This document shows, piece after piece, positions 27,721 through 37,423 of a DNA stretch of 64,000 bases. A model generated the notes under the pieces. That model had not been told where the DNA came from, made no database searches, and saw nothing but the letters and a program-made list of their open reading frames with translations. Both the position numbers and the translations under genes were made by a program. The DNA comes from Neisseriaceae bacterium TC5R-5 (lineage in GTDB: Bacteria > Pseudomonadota > Gammaproteobacteria > Burkholderiales > Chromobacteriaceae). Where the stretch lies: assembly GCA_020830965.2 (NCBI GenBank), contig JACCFC020000007.1, positions 69,633 to 133,632 of the forward strand, in the 5' to 3' direction. Every line of letters starts with the position of its first letter. Position 1 is the first letter of the stretch.

Positions 27721-28149
27721 TCACTGCGTGGTAAACGGCAGTTGATAGTGGTTGCCATCAATCACCAGATTGGCAAGCCACTCGTGACCGCCACTACTGC
27801 ATAAGGGCAGAATGATGCTGGCGACCCAGTCATCCTGCTGCCGCACAAAGGTATAGCGGTTAAAGCCCATCTCCATCGCCGGCATCGTAAATGCCACCGT
27901 AGGCGGCTGTGAGGAGCGAATACCATGCACGCGCAACTCAAATGGTCGGCCATGCTGCGGGACACGATTGAACGACAATTGGCCGCCATCAGGCAGCAAG
28001 CAAGGCCCGGTCAGTCGCTGGCAACGTAAACGCTGCGCTACTGGCTGCAGGTGCTGCTCAAGGTAGCCTTTGAGCACCAGCACTTTTACACCGGCTAAGA
28101 GTAATAAAAGCAATGCGATGATAAGCCATTTTTTTTGACTGGCTTTCAT
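27721..28149 (-). CDS. Hypothetical membrane-anchored protein
   Basis: About 142 residues from the ATG that overlaps the preceding stop (ATGA); an ATG six bases earlier is the alternative. A basic N-terminus and one hydrophobic helix (about 8-27) anchor a periplasmic domain with four cysteines (RLRCQRLTGPCLL, LPLCSSGG). I do not recognise the family with certainty. It is translationally coupled to the MutT-ThiE gene. Confidence 0.75.
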   Translation of the reverse strand: MKASQKKWLIIALLLLLLAGVKVLVLKGYLEQHLQPVAQRLRCQRLTGPCLLPDGGQLSFNRVPQHGRPFELRVHGIRSSQPPTVAFTMPAMEMGFNRYTFVRQQDDWVASIILPLCSSGGHEWLANLVIDGNHYQLPFTTQ

Positions 28150-29081
28150 TGCCATGCCCGTCTCATCAAGGCCACGCCGTGCGCACCATGCGCACGAGCC
28201 AGCTCAAGACTGTCTTTCGCCAGGCCACCCAAGGCATACACTGGCAGCGGCGTACCAGCGGCCAGGCAGTTTGCAAAACCCTCCCAAGCTAGTGGTGTGG
28301 CCTGCGGGTGACTGGCGGTGGCGGCCACATGGCCGAGCAAGGCGTAATCCAATTGCAGCGCAGCAGCCTGCTGTAGTTCGGCAGCCGAATGAATCGACGC
28401 ACCCACCCACGCAAAATCAGGCCGACTGCTGAGTGCCGCCAGGCGCTGAGCGGATAGATGGACGCCCGCTATTGGCCAACCGACGACTTGTGCCGGATCG
28501 GCGTTCACCAGCAAGCTAGTCTGATGAGGTGCCACAATATCGGCAACCTGAGCGACAAAATCGGCCAACTCGGCAATCGACATTTGTGGCTCGCGTATCT
28601 GTAAAATCCCCCAGGCCGGGCCCTGACGTAAACACTGTAATTGCTGCGCTACCCCCAACTCATGTGCGCAGCTAATCGCATAGTAAGGCGGCAATTGCAA
28701 AGATTTGAGAATAGGCTCATTTGCTGGCAGCATCGGCCCGACGGTGTAGCGGCCGGGCTGTTGCCAGGCAAACGCCTGCCCTTCTCTAGGCTGCGGCTCG
28801 CCTTGCCACTCCCACACTTTAAAAAATCGCAGATGCACCGATGCATGCTCATAATGGTGTACCTTGCTCAACCACGGTGTTGCCCGGGTGACCACGATGC
28901 CCATTTCTTCCTCAAACTCGCGCACCAGCGCCTGCCATGGCGTTTCTCCCGGCTCCACCTTGCCACCGGGAAACTCCCAATAACCGGCATAAGGCTTACC
29001 CTCTGGCCGGCTGCCCAACATGAAGCGGCCATCGGCCTGCATCAAGACACCAGCAACCACAGCGATCGTTTTTGTGTTCAT
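28146..29081 (-). CDS. Nudix (MutT-type) hydrolase fused to a ThiE/TenI-like domain
   Basis: 311 residues. The N-terminal half is MutT-like with a complete Nudix box: GGKVEPGETPWQALVREF followed by EEEMGI. It should sanitise 8-oxo-dGTP or similar. The C-terminal half (about 135-305) is a TIM-barrel of the thiamine-phosphate-synthase/TenI type (LQIREPQMSIAELADFV, VNADPAQVVGWPIAGVHLS, LLGHVAATASHPQATPLAWEGF). This fusion is known in many beta- and gamma-proteobacteria; the ThiE-like half is often judged non-canonical, and the role of the fusion is not settled. A weak AGGC precedes the ATG. Confidence 0.9.
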   Translation of the reverse strand: MNTKTIAVVAGVLMQADGRFMLGSRPEGKPYAGYWEFPGGKVEPGETPWQALVREFEEEMGIVVTRATPWLSKVHHYEHASVHLRFFKVWEWQGEPQPREGQAFAWQQPGRYTVGPMLPANEPILKSLQLPPYYAISCAHELGVAQQLQCLRQGPAWGILQIREPQMSIAELADFVAQVADIVAPHQTSLLVNADPAQVVGWPIAGVHLSAQRLAALSSRPDFAWVGASIHSAAELQQAAALQLDYALLGHVAATASHPQATPLAWEGFANCLAAGTPLPVYALGGLAKDSLELARAHGAHGVALMRRAWQ

Positions 29082-29170
29082 GCTTTGCCTATGTGTTATC
29101 TGATAATTTGTTTGGCCATCCGGCCCAATTAGCTTTATGCTGCGCGGGCTCTGTTTATCAGGAGATGACT

Positions 29171-29614
29171 ATGTCCGTCAAAATTTATCGTATCTGCTTG
29201 TTAGTAGGCTGCCTATCAGGTTTAACGCAACTTGCCAGCGCCCAGGCGCGTGGCGGCTCCTACAGCAGCAGCGCGGTAGGGCCAGATCTGTTCCAGCAAG
29301 GCGGCCACTTCTGGCAGGATTTCCCGCTTGATCCCATTCCCTTACCCGGTCATGCCCAAATCACCACCGTGTCCTGGCGCTGGCAACGCGAGAATATACC
29401 GACCGGCACTCAGGTATGGCTGTGCTACCAACACCAGTCAAGCACTTGTCTGAATATCAGCAATCAACCCAGTGGTCTGACCAGCCATTTTGCCGGCAAG
29501 GCCGCCAACCAGCCTCTGCAGCTACGCTGGCAAGTGCCGGGCAAAGGCCCACTGCCAGTACCCAGCTTTGGCCTGAATGATCAGTTGGCGGTGAATTGGC
29601 AATTGCCACAGTAA
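29171..29614 (+). CDS. FlhE-like secreted protein
   Basis: 147 residues from ATG 29171, six bases after AGGAG; the ATG at 29165 touches that site. A signal peptide (to LTQLASA) is followed by a beta-rich domain with two cysteines (VWLCYQHQSSTCLNI). TTVSWRWQRE, then PTGTQVWLC, then PLQLRWQVPGKGPL, then a terminal NDQLAVNWQ follow the pattern I recall for the flagellar protein FlhE. FlhE is periplasmic and prevents proton leakage or mis-secretion through the flagellar export gate. No flagellar gene is nearby, so the assignment rests on similarity only. Confidence 0.65.
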   Translation: MSVKIYRICLLVGCLSGLTQLASAQARGGSYSSSAVGPDLFQQGGHFWQDFPLDPIPLPGHAQITTVSWRWQRENIPTGTQVWLCYQHQSSTCLNISNQPSGLTSHFAGKAANQPLQLRWQVPGKGPLPVPSFGLNDQLAVNWQLPQ

Positions 29615-29704
29615 GCTTGATTTGTCACGAAAACGACAGCAAAACAGCTTGATCATGCAGACGCCTTGCCAGAGCAGGAAACTAGGCAAGAGCTGACATG
29701 AATG

Positions 29705-29740
29705 AATAAAAGAAGCCGCCAGCCAAACTTAAGCTGGCAG
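29705..29740 (-). terminator. Likely terminator of the pan operon
   Basis: On the minus strand GCCAGC, a 9-base loop and GCTGGC are followed by GGCTTCTTTT, about 35 bases after the panC stop. Confidence 0.6.
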
Positions 29741-29772
29741 CCTTCCTGGCTGCTCGATAAGCACGCGGCGGC

Positions 29773-30624
29773 TCAAGCAGCGCTGCTCGCCACTCGCTGC
29801 ACTTCGATATTGTCGATCAGACGAGTACGACCCAAACGGGCGGCAATTAATACGACCAGGCGTTCCTCGCCGGCGTGGGCAATCGCCAAGGTGTCGGCCT
29901 GCCGGATTTCAACATAATCCACCCGCCAGCCCGCCTGCTCCAAATCCTGCCAGGCGGCGCGCTCCAGCGCGACATAGTCCTGGCTACCCGCCAATAGGCT
30001 ATCACGCATGCTCTGCAAATGCCGATACAAACGCGGGGCTTCGCTACGCTCTTCTGCCGATAAATAGCCATTGCGCGAGGACAGCGCCAGGCCATCTGCA
30101 GCACGGCCGGTATCCACCGGCACAACGTCTATCGGCATGTTCAGATCGGCGACCATCGCCTTAATCACGTGCAACTGCTGATAATCCTTCTTGCCGAAGC
30201 AGGCGATATCCGGCTGTACAATATTGAACAGCTTGCTTACTACCGTCGCCACACCGCGAAAGTGACCGGGACGAAATGCCCCGCACAGCTCGTTTTGAAT
30301 ATGCGGCGGCTCGACATTGAATGCCTGTTTAACACGTGGATACAGTTCCTGCTCGGACGGGAAAAACAGCACATCCACCCCGGCTACGCGCAATTGTTCG
30401 CAGTCGGTCTCAAATGTACGCGGATAGGCGTCAAAGTCCTCACCCTGACCAAACTGGATGCGGTTGACAAAAATACTGACCACCACCTTATCGGCCTGCT
30501 GCTTGGCTGCTTGTACCAGCGCCAGATGGCCAGCATGCAGATTACCCATAGTGGGAACAAAAGCCAGTTTACCGGCGCTACAGCGCCAGGCACGCATCTC
30601 CGCAATGCTGCGTATGATTTGCAT
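29773..30624 (-). CDS. panC: PanC, pantothenate synthetase
   Basis: 283 residues, the standard length. It joins pantoate and beta-alanine using ATP. The nucleotidyl-transferase motif is [11 protein letters not shown] (HIGH-like), the pantoate-site region [11 protein letters not shown] follows, and the KMSKS-like loop is [16 protein letters not shown] lies upstream of the ATG, and panB ends 15 bases before it. Confidence 0.96.
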   Translation of the reverse strand: MQIIRSIAEMRAWRCSAGKLAFVPTMGNLHAGHLALVQAAKQQADKVVVSIFVNRIQFGQGEDFDAYPRTFETDCEQLRVAGVDVLFFPSEQELYPRVKQAFNVEPPHIQNELCGAFRPGHFRGVATVVSKLFNIVQPDIACFGKKDYQQLHVIKAMVADLNMPIDVVPVDTGRAADGLALSSRNGYLSAEERSEAPRLYRHLQSMRDSLLAGSQDYVALERAAWQDLEQAGWRVDYVEIRQADTLAIAHAGEERLVVLIAARLGRTRLIDNIEVQRVASSAA

Positions 30625-30639
30625 CTACTTGATCCTGTT

Positions 30640-31431
30640 TCAGAAAGTGTGCTCGGCAGCAGGAAAGGTCTTCGCCTTTACCGCTGCAACATAAGCCTGT
30701 ACGGCCTGTTGGATGCTATGACTACCCTGCATGAAGTTTTTGACGAAGCGGGCTTTTTTGCCGGGATACACGCCTAGCATGTCATGCAACACCAGCACCT
30801 GACCGGAAACCTCTACCCCGGCCCCGATACCTATCGTCGGTACCGCGATAGCTTGAGTAATATCGCTAGCCAGCACCGCCGGTACGCACTCCATCAGCAC
30901 CAGGCTGGCACCGGCAGCAGCCAGTACCTTGGCATCCGCCAGAATCCGTACGGCATCGACCTCGCTCTTGCCCTGCACACGATAGCCGCCAAAATGGTTG
31001 ACGTACTGCGGGGTGAGCCCGATATGTGCACACACCGGTATGCCGCGCTCGGCCAGAAACTGCACGGTATCGGCCATATAAGCGCCGCCTTCCAGCTTGA
31101 CCATATGCGCCCCGGCCTGCATCAGCCGCGCGGCATGGGAAAAAGCCTGTTGCGGGCTTTGCTGATAAGCACCGAAGGTCATATCGCCCAATACCAGCGC
31201 GCGCTTGGCTCCGCGCGCCACACAGCGTACATGGTAGAGCATGTCCTCTTCTGATACCGGCAACGTGGAGTCCTGGCCCTGAATAACCATCCCAAGCGAG
31301 TCGCCAACCAGTAGCACATCTACGCCCGCCTCATCCAGCAAGGCAGCAAAGCTGGCATCGTAACAAGTCAGCATACTGATCTTGTCCCCTTGTGCCGCCA
31401 TCTGCTGCAAAGTATTGACCGTGATTTTCAT
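30640..31431 (-). CDS. panB: PanB, ketopantoate hydroxymethyltransferase
   Basis: 263 residues from ATG 31431, giving the family opening [11 protein letters not shown]; the longer upstream frame is not supported. It makes ketopantoate from 2-ketoisovalerate and methylene-tetrahydrofolate. Metal and substrate residues are in [20 protein letters not shown] and VKLEGGAYM, with Glu in [12 protein letters not shown]. Operon with panC downstream and the kinase gene upstream. Confidence 0.95.
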   Translation of the reverse strand: MKITVNTLQQMAAQGDKISMLTCYDASFAALLDEAGVDVLLVGDSLGMVIQGQDSTLPVSEEDMLYHVRCVARGAKRALVLGDMTFGAYQQSPQQAFSHAARLMQAGAHMVKLEGGAYMADTVQFLAERGIPVCAHIGLTPQYVNHFGGYRVQGKSEVDAVRILADAKVLAAAGASLVLMECVPAVLASDITQAIAVPTIGIGAGVEVSGQVLVLHDMLGVYPGKKARFVKNFMQGSHSIQQAVQAYVAAVKAKTFPAAEHTF

Positions 31432-31465
31432 AGCAGGACTTTCAGAATCTATCGACCAGCGCGTG

Positions 31466-32101
31466 TCAGGCGCTTTTATTGAAATAGCTGCGCTGACCAC
31501 GCATTTCGCTGATGCAGCGAATCAGCAGTTCAAAATCCTCATCACCTTCCACCAGATTTAAATGATCAGTGTTGACGATTAATAAAGGGGCAGCTTCGTA
31601 TTGATGGAAGAACTCGTTATAAGCACCATGCACCCGCTTCAAATACACTTCCGGGAAATGGATTTCATACTCAATCGCACGCGCAGCCACACGCTTGAGC
31701 AATACCTCTTCCGAGGCTTGCAGATAAATCACCAGATCCGGTGCCGGGTGCTGCGGCATCAGCCGCTGTGCCAACTGTTTGTACAGGGCCAGCTCGTCTT
31801 CATCCAGATTCAGGCTGGCAAACAGTGCGTCTTTCTCAAACAGAAAATCCGACACCAAGGGGCTGGCGAGTAAATCACCATCCAACATTTGCTCGGCACT
31901 TGTCGCACGTTGCAATAAAAAAGACAGTTGGCTGGAAAGGCCGTTGCTGGCCAGATTACGATAAAAACGTGGTAAGAAGGGGTTGCTAGCTGGGTTTTCC
32001 GCCAGCAGCCGCACGCCCCAGTATTCACTCAGACGACGTGCCAGCGATGATTTTCCCACCCCGATAGGGCCTTCCACCACCACATAACGCAGTTGGCTCA
32101 T
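31466..32101 (-). CDS. Deoxynucleoside kinase family protein
   Basis: 211 residues with a P-loop [15 protein letters not shown] (about 10-24), [13 protein letters not shown] and [25 protein letters not shown], as in the deoxyadenosine/deoxyguanosine kinase family. It phosphorylates deoxynucleosides in salvage; which base is preferred cannot be read from sequence. AAGGAGG precedes the ATG. Sits between folK and panB, a placement common in beta- and gamma-proteobacteria. Confidence 0.88.
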   Translation of the reverse strand: MSQLRYVVVEGPIGVGKSSLARRLSEYWGVRLLAENPASNPFLPRFYRNLASNGLSSQLSFLLQRATSAEQMLDGDLLASPLVSDFLFEKDALFASLNLDEDELALYKQLAQRLMPQHPAPDLVIYLQASEEVLLKRVAARAIEYEIHFPEVYLKRVHGAYNEFFHQYEAAPLLIVNTDHLNLVEGDEDFELLIRCISEMRGQRSYFNKSA

Positions 32102-32133
32102 CTAAACCTCCTTTTTCTGATTTAACGCCGCCG

Positions 32134-32613
32134 CTAGACGAGACGCTCCACCCCACTGTCAGCAAACGCCTCCGCCAGATGGCCAATCGTGCCATAACCA
32201 TCCAAACTGAGATCGGCAGCAATTTCTGCCCAAGGAATCAACACAAAACCACGTTGATATAAGCGCGGGTGCGGCAGGGTAAGTTCTTCATCATTGAGCG
32301 TGACATCATGGTAATACAGCAAGTCCAGATCCAGCACACGCGGTGCATTCTGGAAAGTCCGCACTCTACCAAAGCTTTGCTCAATTTGCATCAGCGCCTG
32401 TAATAACTGATGCGGAGATAGACGGGTATCCAGTTCGGCCACGGCATTGATGAAATCCGGCTGATCGACATAGCCAACGGGTACCGTGCGATATAAGGAG
32501 GAATGCACCAGCAGGCGACTACCCGTCAGTTCGGCAAGCGCCGCGAGCGCAGCCTGGATCTGCGTTGCCGGCTGCTCCAGATTACTGCCCAGCGCGACAT
32601 AAGCCTGTGTCAC
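32134..32613 (-). CDS. folK: FolK, HPPK pyrophosphokinase
   Basis: 159 residues. Folate pathway enzyme that pyrophosphorylates 6-hydroxymethyl-dihydropterin. Family features are YVALGSNL at the start, FINAVAELDT, RVLDLDLLYY and LPHPRLYQRGFVLIPW. The GTG start shares one base with the pcnB stop (TAGTG). Confidence 0.95.
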   Translation of the reverse strand: MTQAYVALGSNLEQPATQIQAALAALAELTGSRLLVHSSLYRTVPVGYVDQPDFINAVAELDTRLSPHQLLQALMQIEQSFGRVRTFQNAPRVLDLDLLYYHDVTLNDEELTLPHPRLYQRGFVLIPWAEIAADLSLDGYGTIGHLAEAFADSGVERLV

Positions 32614-33965
32614 TATGCGTTCCCTGTTTGAGGCCCATTGCTTAGCTTACGGGCAGGATGACGGCGACGGCGCTTTTTCACCGGTGAGGCTTGCTCACCC
32701 AGTTTGGCCGTAGCAATCAGTTTTTCACGCTCAATAAAATCGGCCCGCTGAAAATCGGTCCACCACTGCACCAGATCCAGCTCTACTTCGCCGACTTCAC
32801 CACGCAGGGCGAAAAAGTCGTATGCCGCGCGGAATCGTGGCTGTTCAATAAAGCGATACGGCCGCTGGCCACTACGGCTATCAAACCGCGCCTGCAACAT
32901 CCAGATTTCACGCATAGTGATGCTGAAACGGCGCGGAATGGCGAAATCCTCATCCTGTTCCGCCTCGACATCGGCAATCGCCTGACTTAAGGCCAGCGTT
33001 GGTTTGTAACCGGCAGCCTGATGCTGCGCCCAGCGCTGCTCGACCTGTCGCCACAACAAGGCAGCCAGCAAAAACCCTACTGATACAGTTTTACCGGCGC
33101 GAATACGGCTATCGGTACTCTCCAGCCCCAGCTTGAGAAACTGGTGATCATCACCATCGCTCAGCACAGCATCCAGCAGCGGGAAGGCACCACAGGCCAA
33201 TCCCTCCTCACCGAGTTTGATCAGACAATCATAAGCATGGCCCGACATCAGCAGTTTCAGCAATTCATCAAATAGACGTGCCGGCGGCTCTTTTTTCAGC
33301 AGATGGGCGTGGGCGGCAATCGGTTGCCGCGTTGCCTCATCAATACTAAAGCCCAGCTTGGCAGCCAGACGCACCGCGCGCAGCATCCGCACCGGGTCTT
33401 CCTGATAGCGTCGCTCCGGCGAGCCTATCATCACCAGCTTTTTATGCTGTAAATCCTTTACCCCATGATGGTAATCAATCACCGTTTGCTGAGCAGGATC
33501 GTAAAACAAGGCATTCACGGTGAAGTCACGGCGCTGTGCATCCTCAGCCTGGCTGCCGAAACTATTGTCAGCCATGATGCGACCGGTTTCATTGGTAGAC
33601 GCTACCGAGCCACCCCGGAAGGTCGTCACCTCAATGGTTTCCTGCCCCATCATCACATGCACGATACGAAAACGCCGCCCGATAATACGTGCACGGCGGA
33701 ATACCCGCTGCACCTGCTCCGGCGTGGCATTGGTGGCCACATCAAAATCTTTCGGCGTCAGCCCCAACATCAGGTCACGCACAGCGCCCCCGACGACAAA
33801 GGCAGAAAAACCGGCCTCCTGCAGCTGGGTAGTCACTCTGAACGCCGCCTTGCTCAACTGCTCGCGACGAATGCCATGCTGTGATAGCGGGATGACACGG
33901 GGCTTGTGGCGCTTGGCCATGCCAGAGGGTAGCTCGAGTACTTTGCGAATTAGCTTGCGGATCAT
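32613..33965 (-). CDS. pcnB: PcnB, poly(A) polymerase I
   Basis: 450 residues. The nucleotidyl-transferase core has FVVGGAVRDLMLGLTPKDFDVATNATPEQV with the catalytic aspartates, then RRARIIGRRFRIVHV, a motif that distinguishes PcnB from CCA-adding enzymes, and FTVNALFYDP. The C-terminus is very basic (KKRRRRHPARK), as expected for RNA binding. It adds 3' poly(A) tails that speed RNA decay. First gene of the operon pcnB-folK-dNK-panB-panC. Confidence 0.94.
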   Translation of the reverse strand: MIRKLIRKVLELPSGMAKRHKPRVIPLSQHGIRREQLSKAAFRVTTQLQEAGFSAFVVGGAVRDLMLGLTPKDFDVATNATPEQVQRVFRRARIIGRRFRIVHVMMGQETIEVTTFRGGSVASTNETGRIMADNSFGSQAEDAQRRDFTVNALFYDPAQQTVIDYHHGVKDLQHKKLVMIGSPERRYQEDPVRMLRAVRLAAKLGFSIDEATRQPIAAHAHLLKKEPPARLFDELLKLLMSGHAYDCLIKLGEEGLACGAFPLLDAVLSDGDDHQFLKLGLESTDSRIRAGKTVSVGFLLAALLWRQVEQRWAQHQAAGYKPTLALSQAIADVEAEQDEDFAIPRRFSITMREIWMLQARFDSRSGQRPYRFIEQPRFRAAYDFFALRGEVGEVELDLVQWWTDFQRADFIEREKLIATAKLGEQASPVKKRRRRHPARKLSNGPQTGNA

Positions 33966-34030
33966 TATTGAGCAGATAGTCGTATAGAGAAGGCCAGGTT
34001 CGGCAAGATAGAGGTGAATTTAAGGGCGCG

Positions 34031-34036
34031 ATTATA
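34031..34036 (-). promoter_or_regulatory. Candidate -10 box for pcnB operon
   Basis: A perfect TATAAT on the minus strand, 66 bases before the pcnB start. No good -35 box at 17 bases. Confidence 0.35.
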
Positions 34037-34147
34037 TCCCGATTTGCTGTGCAAAAGACACTTTGCTTTCATTCACCCTACTTGCAGCTCCTTGTGACTA
34101 TAGACACAATTGCGGGCCTGCCTAGGACAAGTGCGACCGTGGCACCG

Positions 34148-34153
34148 TATAAT
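34148..34153 (+). promoter_or_regulatory. Candidate -10 box for the MATE-murB operon
   Basis: TATAAT on the plus strand, 36 bases before the MATE gene start. The -35 region (around GGACAA) is a weak match. Confidence 0.35.
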
Positions 34154-34188
34154 CAGCGCTTTTCGCCCTAGCCGTTTGTCTGCCGCCC

Positions 34189-35592
34189 ATGTTTTTCGGA
34201 TTAGCACACGCCCCCGCCGGGGCCATTTCACAGGAAGCCCGCTACCTCAGCAAACTTGCTCTGCCGATGATGGTGGCGCAGATTGCCCAGGTTGCCACCG
34301 GTTTTGTCGATACCGTGATGGCCAGCCGTGTCAGCACCGATGATCTGGCCGCCGTCTCACTCGGCGCCAGTATTTTTATTACCTGCTATGTCACGCTGAT
34401 GGGTGTGGTCACTGCGCTCAACCCCATCCTGTCGCAACTGCTAGGTGCCGGCAAACACGATCAATTCCGCGAAACGGCGCGCCAGGGCTTATGGTTCGGC
34501 CTGCTATTAGGCACGCTGGGCGGCATCCTGATGATGATCAGTGAGCCCTTGCTACGGCTGTGGCTGGATTTACCCACCGCCGTAATCGACAAAATGATGC
34601 TATTTATCACCGGTGCCGCCATCGGCATGCCAGCGGCGATGATGCACCGTGCGCTGCATGCTTACGCCTCCAGCCTGGGCCATCCCAAAGCGATTATGGT
34701 GGTGAGTCTGATCGCACTGGCGCTGAATATACCGCTCAACTACATTCTAATTCACGGCCTGTTCGGCCTGCCCAAGATGGGCGGTGCCGGTTGTGGCTGG
34801 GCCACTGGGCTAGTGTTCTGGTTCAATTGCCTGGCCTTGTTCTGCTATGTCAACTGGCATCATCGCTTCCGTCAGTTTCGCTTGCTAGGCCAGTTCAGTT
34901 GGCCGCAATGGTCACTCTACTGCTCATTTCTCAAGCTGGGCCTACCGATTGGCCTGTCTTTCTTCGTTGAAGTCAGCCTGTTTTCCTTCATTGCACTACT
35001 GATTGCCAATCTGGGTACTACGGTGATTGCCACGCATCAATCAGTGCTCAACTTCACCAGCCTGGTGTATATGATTCCGCAAAGCATAGGCACCGCCCTA
35101 TCGGTTCGTATTGGCCACCATGTCGGCGCGCGCCATTACCAGGCTGCACGCTTTAGTGCCGGTGTGGGCTTACTGCTAGGGCTGTCGATTGCCTTTACCA
35201 CCATGTTGCTGGTGATTGTGCTACGCCAACAGATTATGCAGGTCTACACGCCAGACCCGGCCGTGATCGCGATGGGCTCCACCCTGCTGCTATTCGCTGC
35301 CGTGTTTCAGCTCACCGATGCCGCCCAAACCATCGCCTCCAGCGCCCTGCGTGGCTATAAACTCACCACCGTCCCACTGATTATTCACATCCTCTCCTTC
35401 TGGGTCATCGGCCTCGGTCTCGGCATGGTTTTAGGACTAAGCGACTGGCTGGGCAAAGCGATGGGGGTTTATGGTTTCTGGAGCGCACTGGTACTCAGCC
35501 TGTCAGTAGCAGGCCTGGGTTTAAGCTATTACCTATCTAGGGCAAGTCGTCGTCACCTCCCGCCGCAGCCGGCAGCGAAAGCGCAGCCATGA
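34189..35592 (+). CDS. MATE-family multidrug efflux pump (NorM type)
   Basis: 467 residues with twelve membrane segments in two halves. The N-terminal half has LSKLALPMMVAQIAQVATGFVDTVMASRVS, and both halves carry the family's ALN/acidic pattern (for example VTALNPILSQLLGAG). Such pumps export cationic drugs or dyes by sodium or proton antiport. No clear ribosome-binding site precedes ATG 34189. The stop overlaps the murB start by four bases. Confidence 0.9.
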   Translation: MFFGLAHAPAGAISQEARYLSKLALPMMVAQIAQVATGFVDTVMASRVSTDDLAAVSLGASIFITCYVTLMGVVTALNPILSQLLGAGKHDQFRETARQGLWFGLLLGTLGGILMMISEPLLRLWLDLPTAVIDKMMLFITGAAIGMPAAMMHRALHAYASSLGHPKAIMVVSLIALALNIPLNYILIHGLFGLPKMGGAGCGWATGLVFWFNCLALFCYVNWHHRFRQFRLLGQFSWPQWSLYCSFLKLGLPIGLSFFVEVSLFSFIALLIANLGTTVIATHQSVLNFTSLVYMIPQSIGTALSVRIGHHVGARHYQAARFSAGVGLLLGLSIAFTTMLLVIVLRQQIMQVYTPDPAVIAMGSTLLLFAAVFQLTDAAQTIASSALRGYKLTTVPLIIHILSFWVIGLGLGMVLGLSDWLGKAMGVYGFWSALVLSLSVAGLGLSYYLSRASRRHLPPQPAAKAQP

Positions 35593-36614
35593 GCCTGATC
35601 CTGCATGAGAACCAGTCACTCAAACCCTGTAATAGTTTTGGCATCGCGGCTACCGCCCGCTATTTCTGCGAACTAAGCCAACACCAGCAGATTGCTCATT
35701 TATTAAACAGCTCGGCTTATCAGAACGGCCCAACCCTCTATCTAGGAGCTGGCAGCAATGTCTTGTTCACCCAGGATTTTGCCGGCCTGGTAGTGCGCAT
35801 GGCGCTGCGTGGCATACGGCTATTAGCGCAGGATGAACAATATGTCTGGGTTGAGGCTGCCGCTGGCGAGAACTGGCACGACTTTGTGCAATATGCGCTA
35901 GCACAAGGCTGGTATGGCTTGGAAAACCTCAGCCTGATTCCCGGCACCGTCGGTGCCAGCCCGATTCAGAACATCGGCGCCTACGGCGTTGAAGTCAAAG
36001 ACTATATCAGCGAGGTGGTTTGTGCCGACCTGCAACAAGCAGGGCAGCAACGGCTAGTCCGTGCCCAGGACTGCCACTTTGGCTACCGCGACAGCATTTT
36101 CAAACGCCCTGTCAGCCAGTCTCTACTGATCACCGCAGTACGTTTCAGGCTATTACGTCAAGCACAGTTGCGCACCACTTATGGCGATATTCAGCAAGAG
36201 TTGGACGCCAGCGGCATTCGCCAGCCGACGCCACAGGATGTCAGTCTGGCGGTGATGCGCATCCGCAGCCGCAAACTCCCCAATCCGGCCAAACTCGGCA
36301 ACGCCGGCAGCTTCTTCAAAAACCCTATCATTCCACAGCAGCAAGCCGCTGCCTTATTACAGCAATACCCGCAATTGCCGCACTACCCGGCCGGTCCGGA
36401 GCAGGTAAAGCTGGCTGCGGGCTGGCTGATTGATCAATGTGGTTTAAAAGGCTACCGCTCAGGTGATGCCGGGGTGCATCAGCAACAGGCGCTGGTGCTG
36501 GTCAATTATGGTCAGGCCAGCGGCAGGCAGATTCAGGCACTGGCAGACAAGATACGCACGACCGTACAACAACGCTTCGGCGTGACGCTGGAAGCCGAGC
36601 CGCTACAGCTCTAA
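35589..36614 (+). CDS. murB: MurB, UDP-N-acetylenolpyruvoylglucosamine reductase
   Basis: 341 residues, E. coli-type MurB. FAD-binding signatures are LYLGAGSNVLFTQDFAG and PGTVGASPIQNIGAYGVEVKDY; the catalytic serine is in GNAGSFFKNP and the glutamate in the terminal LEAEPLQL. It reduces the enolpyruvyl group to make UDP-MurNAc for peptidoglycan. ATGA overlap with the MATE gene. Confidence 0.95.
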   Translation: MSLILHENQSLKPCNSFGIAATARYFCELSQHQQIAHLLNSSAYQNGPTLYLGAGSNVLFTQDFAGLVVRMALRGIRLLAQDEQYVWVEAAAGENWHDFVQYALAQGWYGLENLSLIPGTVGASPIQNIGAYGVEVKDYISEVVCADLQQAGQQRLVRAQDCHFGYRDSIFKRPVSQSLLITAVRFRLLRQAQLRTTYGDIQQELDASGIRQPTPQDVSLAVMRIRSRKLPNPAKLGNAGSFFKNPIIPQQQAAALLQQYPQLPHYPAGPEQVKLAAGWLIDQCGLKGYRSGDAGVHQQQALVLVNYGQASGRQIQALADKIRTTVQQRFGVTLEAEPLQL

Positions 36615-36617
36615 GCA

Positions 36618-37238
36618 TCATACTTTGGCAGCCTTAGGCTTTTGCCAACGCCACCACAAGCGCAGCCCCAGCAGCAGCGTTAACACAGCCGCGTAAATGA
36701 TAGGCTGCGTCAGATCCTTCTTCACCAGCCACCAATAATGCGTGACCCCCAATATCGCCGCTGGGTAGACCAGCCGGTGCAGACGCCCCCAGTGACGCTT
36801 CAAACGCCGCATCCAGCCTTGGGTAGAGGTGATCGCCAAGGGCAATAACAACACAAAAGCGGCAAAGCCCACGGTAATGAATGGCCGCTTGTAGATATCC
36901 TTCACAATACTGCTCAGATCAAAAAACTGATCTAGCCAGATATAGGTGATGACATGCAGAGAAAGATAAAAAAAGGCAAACAAACCCAACATCCGGCGGC
37001 ACTTCAGCGGCCAGCTCGCACCGGATAGGCGCCGTAGTGGCGTCATCCCCAAAGTCACCAATAGCCACACCAGCGTCCAGGTGCCAGTGGAACGGGTAAT
37101 CAACTCAATCGGATTCACCGCTGCGCCCGACAGCACTATCCAACTGGTGCGCAACAACGGCAATAAGCAGAGTACAAACAGCAAACACTTGCCGATTTTC
37201 AGATAGTCATCAACAAGGCGAGCGGGACGTGGTTTCAT
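36618..37238 (-). CDS. msrQ: MsrQ, haem-binding membrane partner of MsrP
   Basis: 206 residues, about six membrane helices. RRMLGLFAFFYLSLHVITYIWLDQ and WGRLHRLVYPAAILGVTHYWW hold the histidines expected to bind haem b. MsrQ passes electrons to the periplasmic methionine sulfoxide reductase MsrP. Usually msrP and msrQ are adjacent; here msrP lies ~3 kb away (40142-41050), beyond the porin and htpX. Confidence 0.9.
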   Translation of the reverse strand: MKPRPARLVDDYLKIGKCLLFVLCLLPLLRTSWIVLSGAAVNPIELITRSTGTWTLVWLLVTLGMTPLRRLSGASWPLKCRRMLGLFAFFYLSLHVITYIWLDQFFDLSSIVKDIYKRPFITVGFAAFVLLLPLAITSTQGWMRRLKRHWGRLHRLVYPAAILGVTHYWWLVKKDLTQPIIYAAVLTLLLGLRLWWRWQKPKAAKV

Positions 37239-37319
37239 TCACAAGCACTCTTTTTAATGAAAGATAGGGAGCCAAGATAAGGTCACTGCTGTGTACTTTA
37301 GCCTAAAACCCCTGGCTAA

Positions 37320-37348
37320 CTACGCAGATAGCCCTTGCTGTGCGTAGC
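37320..37348. other. Hairpin between msrQ and the porin gene
   Basis: CTACGCA pairs with TGCGTAG around a 15-base loop, close to the terminator that follows. Meaning unclear. Confidence 0.35.
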
Positions 37349-37353
37349 CATGA

Positions 37354-37381
37354 AAAATGCCGCCCCAAAGGACGGCATTTT
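37354..37381. terminator. Porin-gene terminator
   Basis: AAAATGCCG at 37354-37362 pairs with CGGCATTTT at 37373-37381. On the minus strand the stem is followed by a T-run, 43 bases after the porin stop. Confidence 0.85.
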
Positions 37382-37423
37382 AAAACGGTTCGCAGCTATA
37401 AAGCTTAACGTCAGCCCGTTAGC

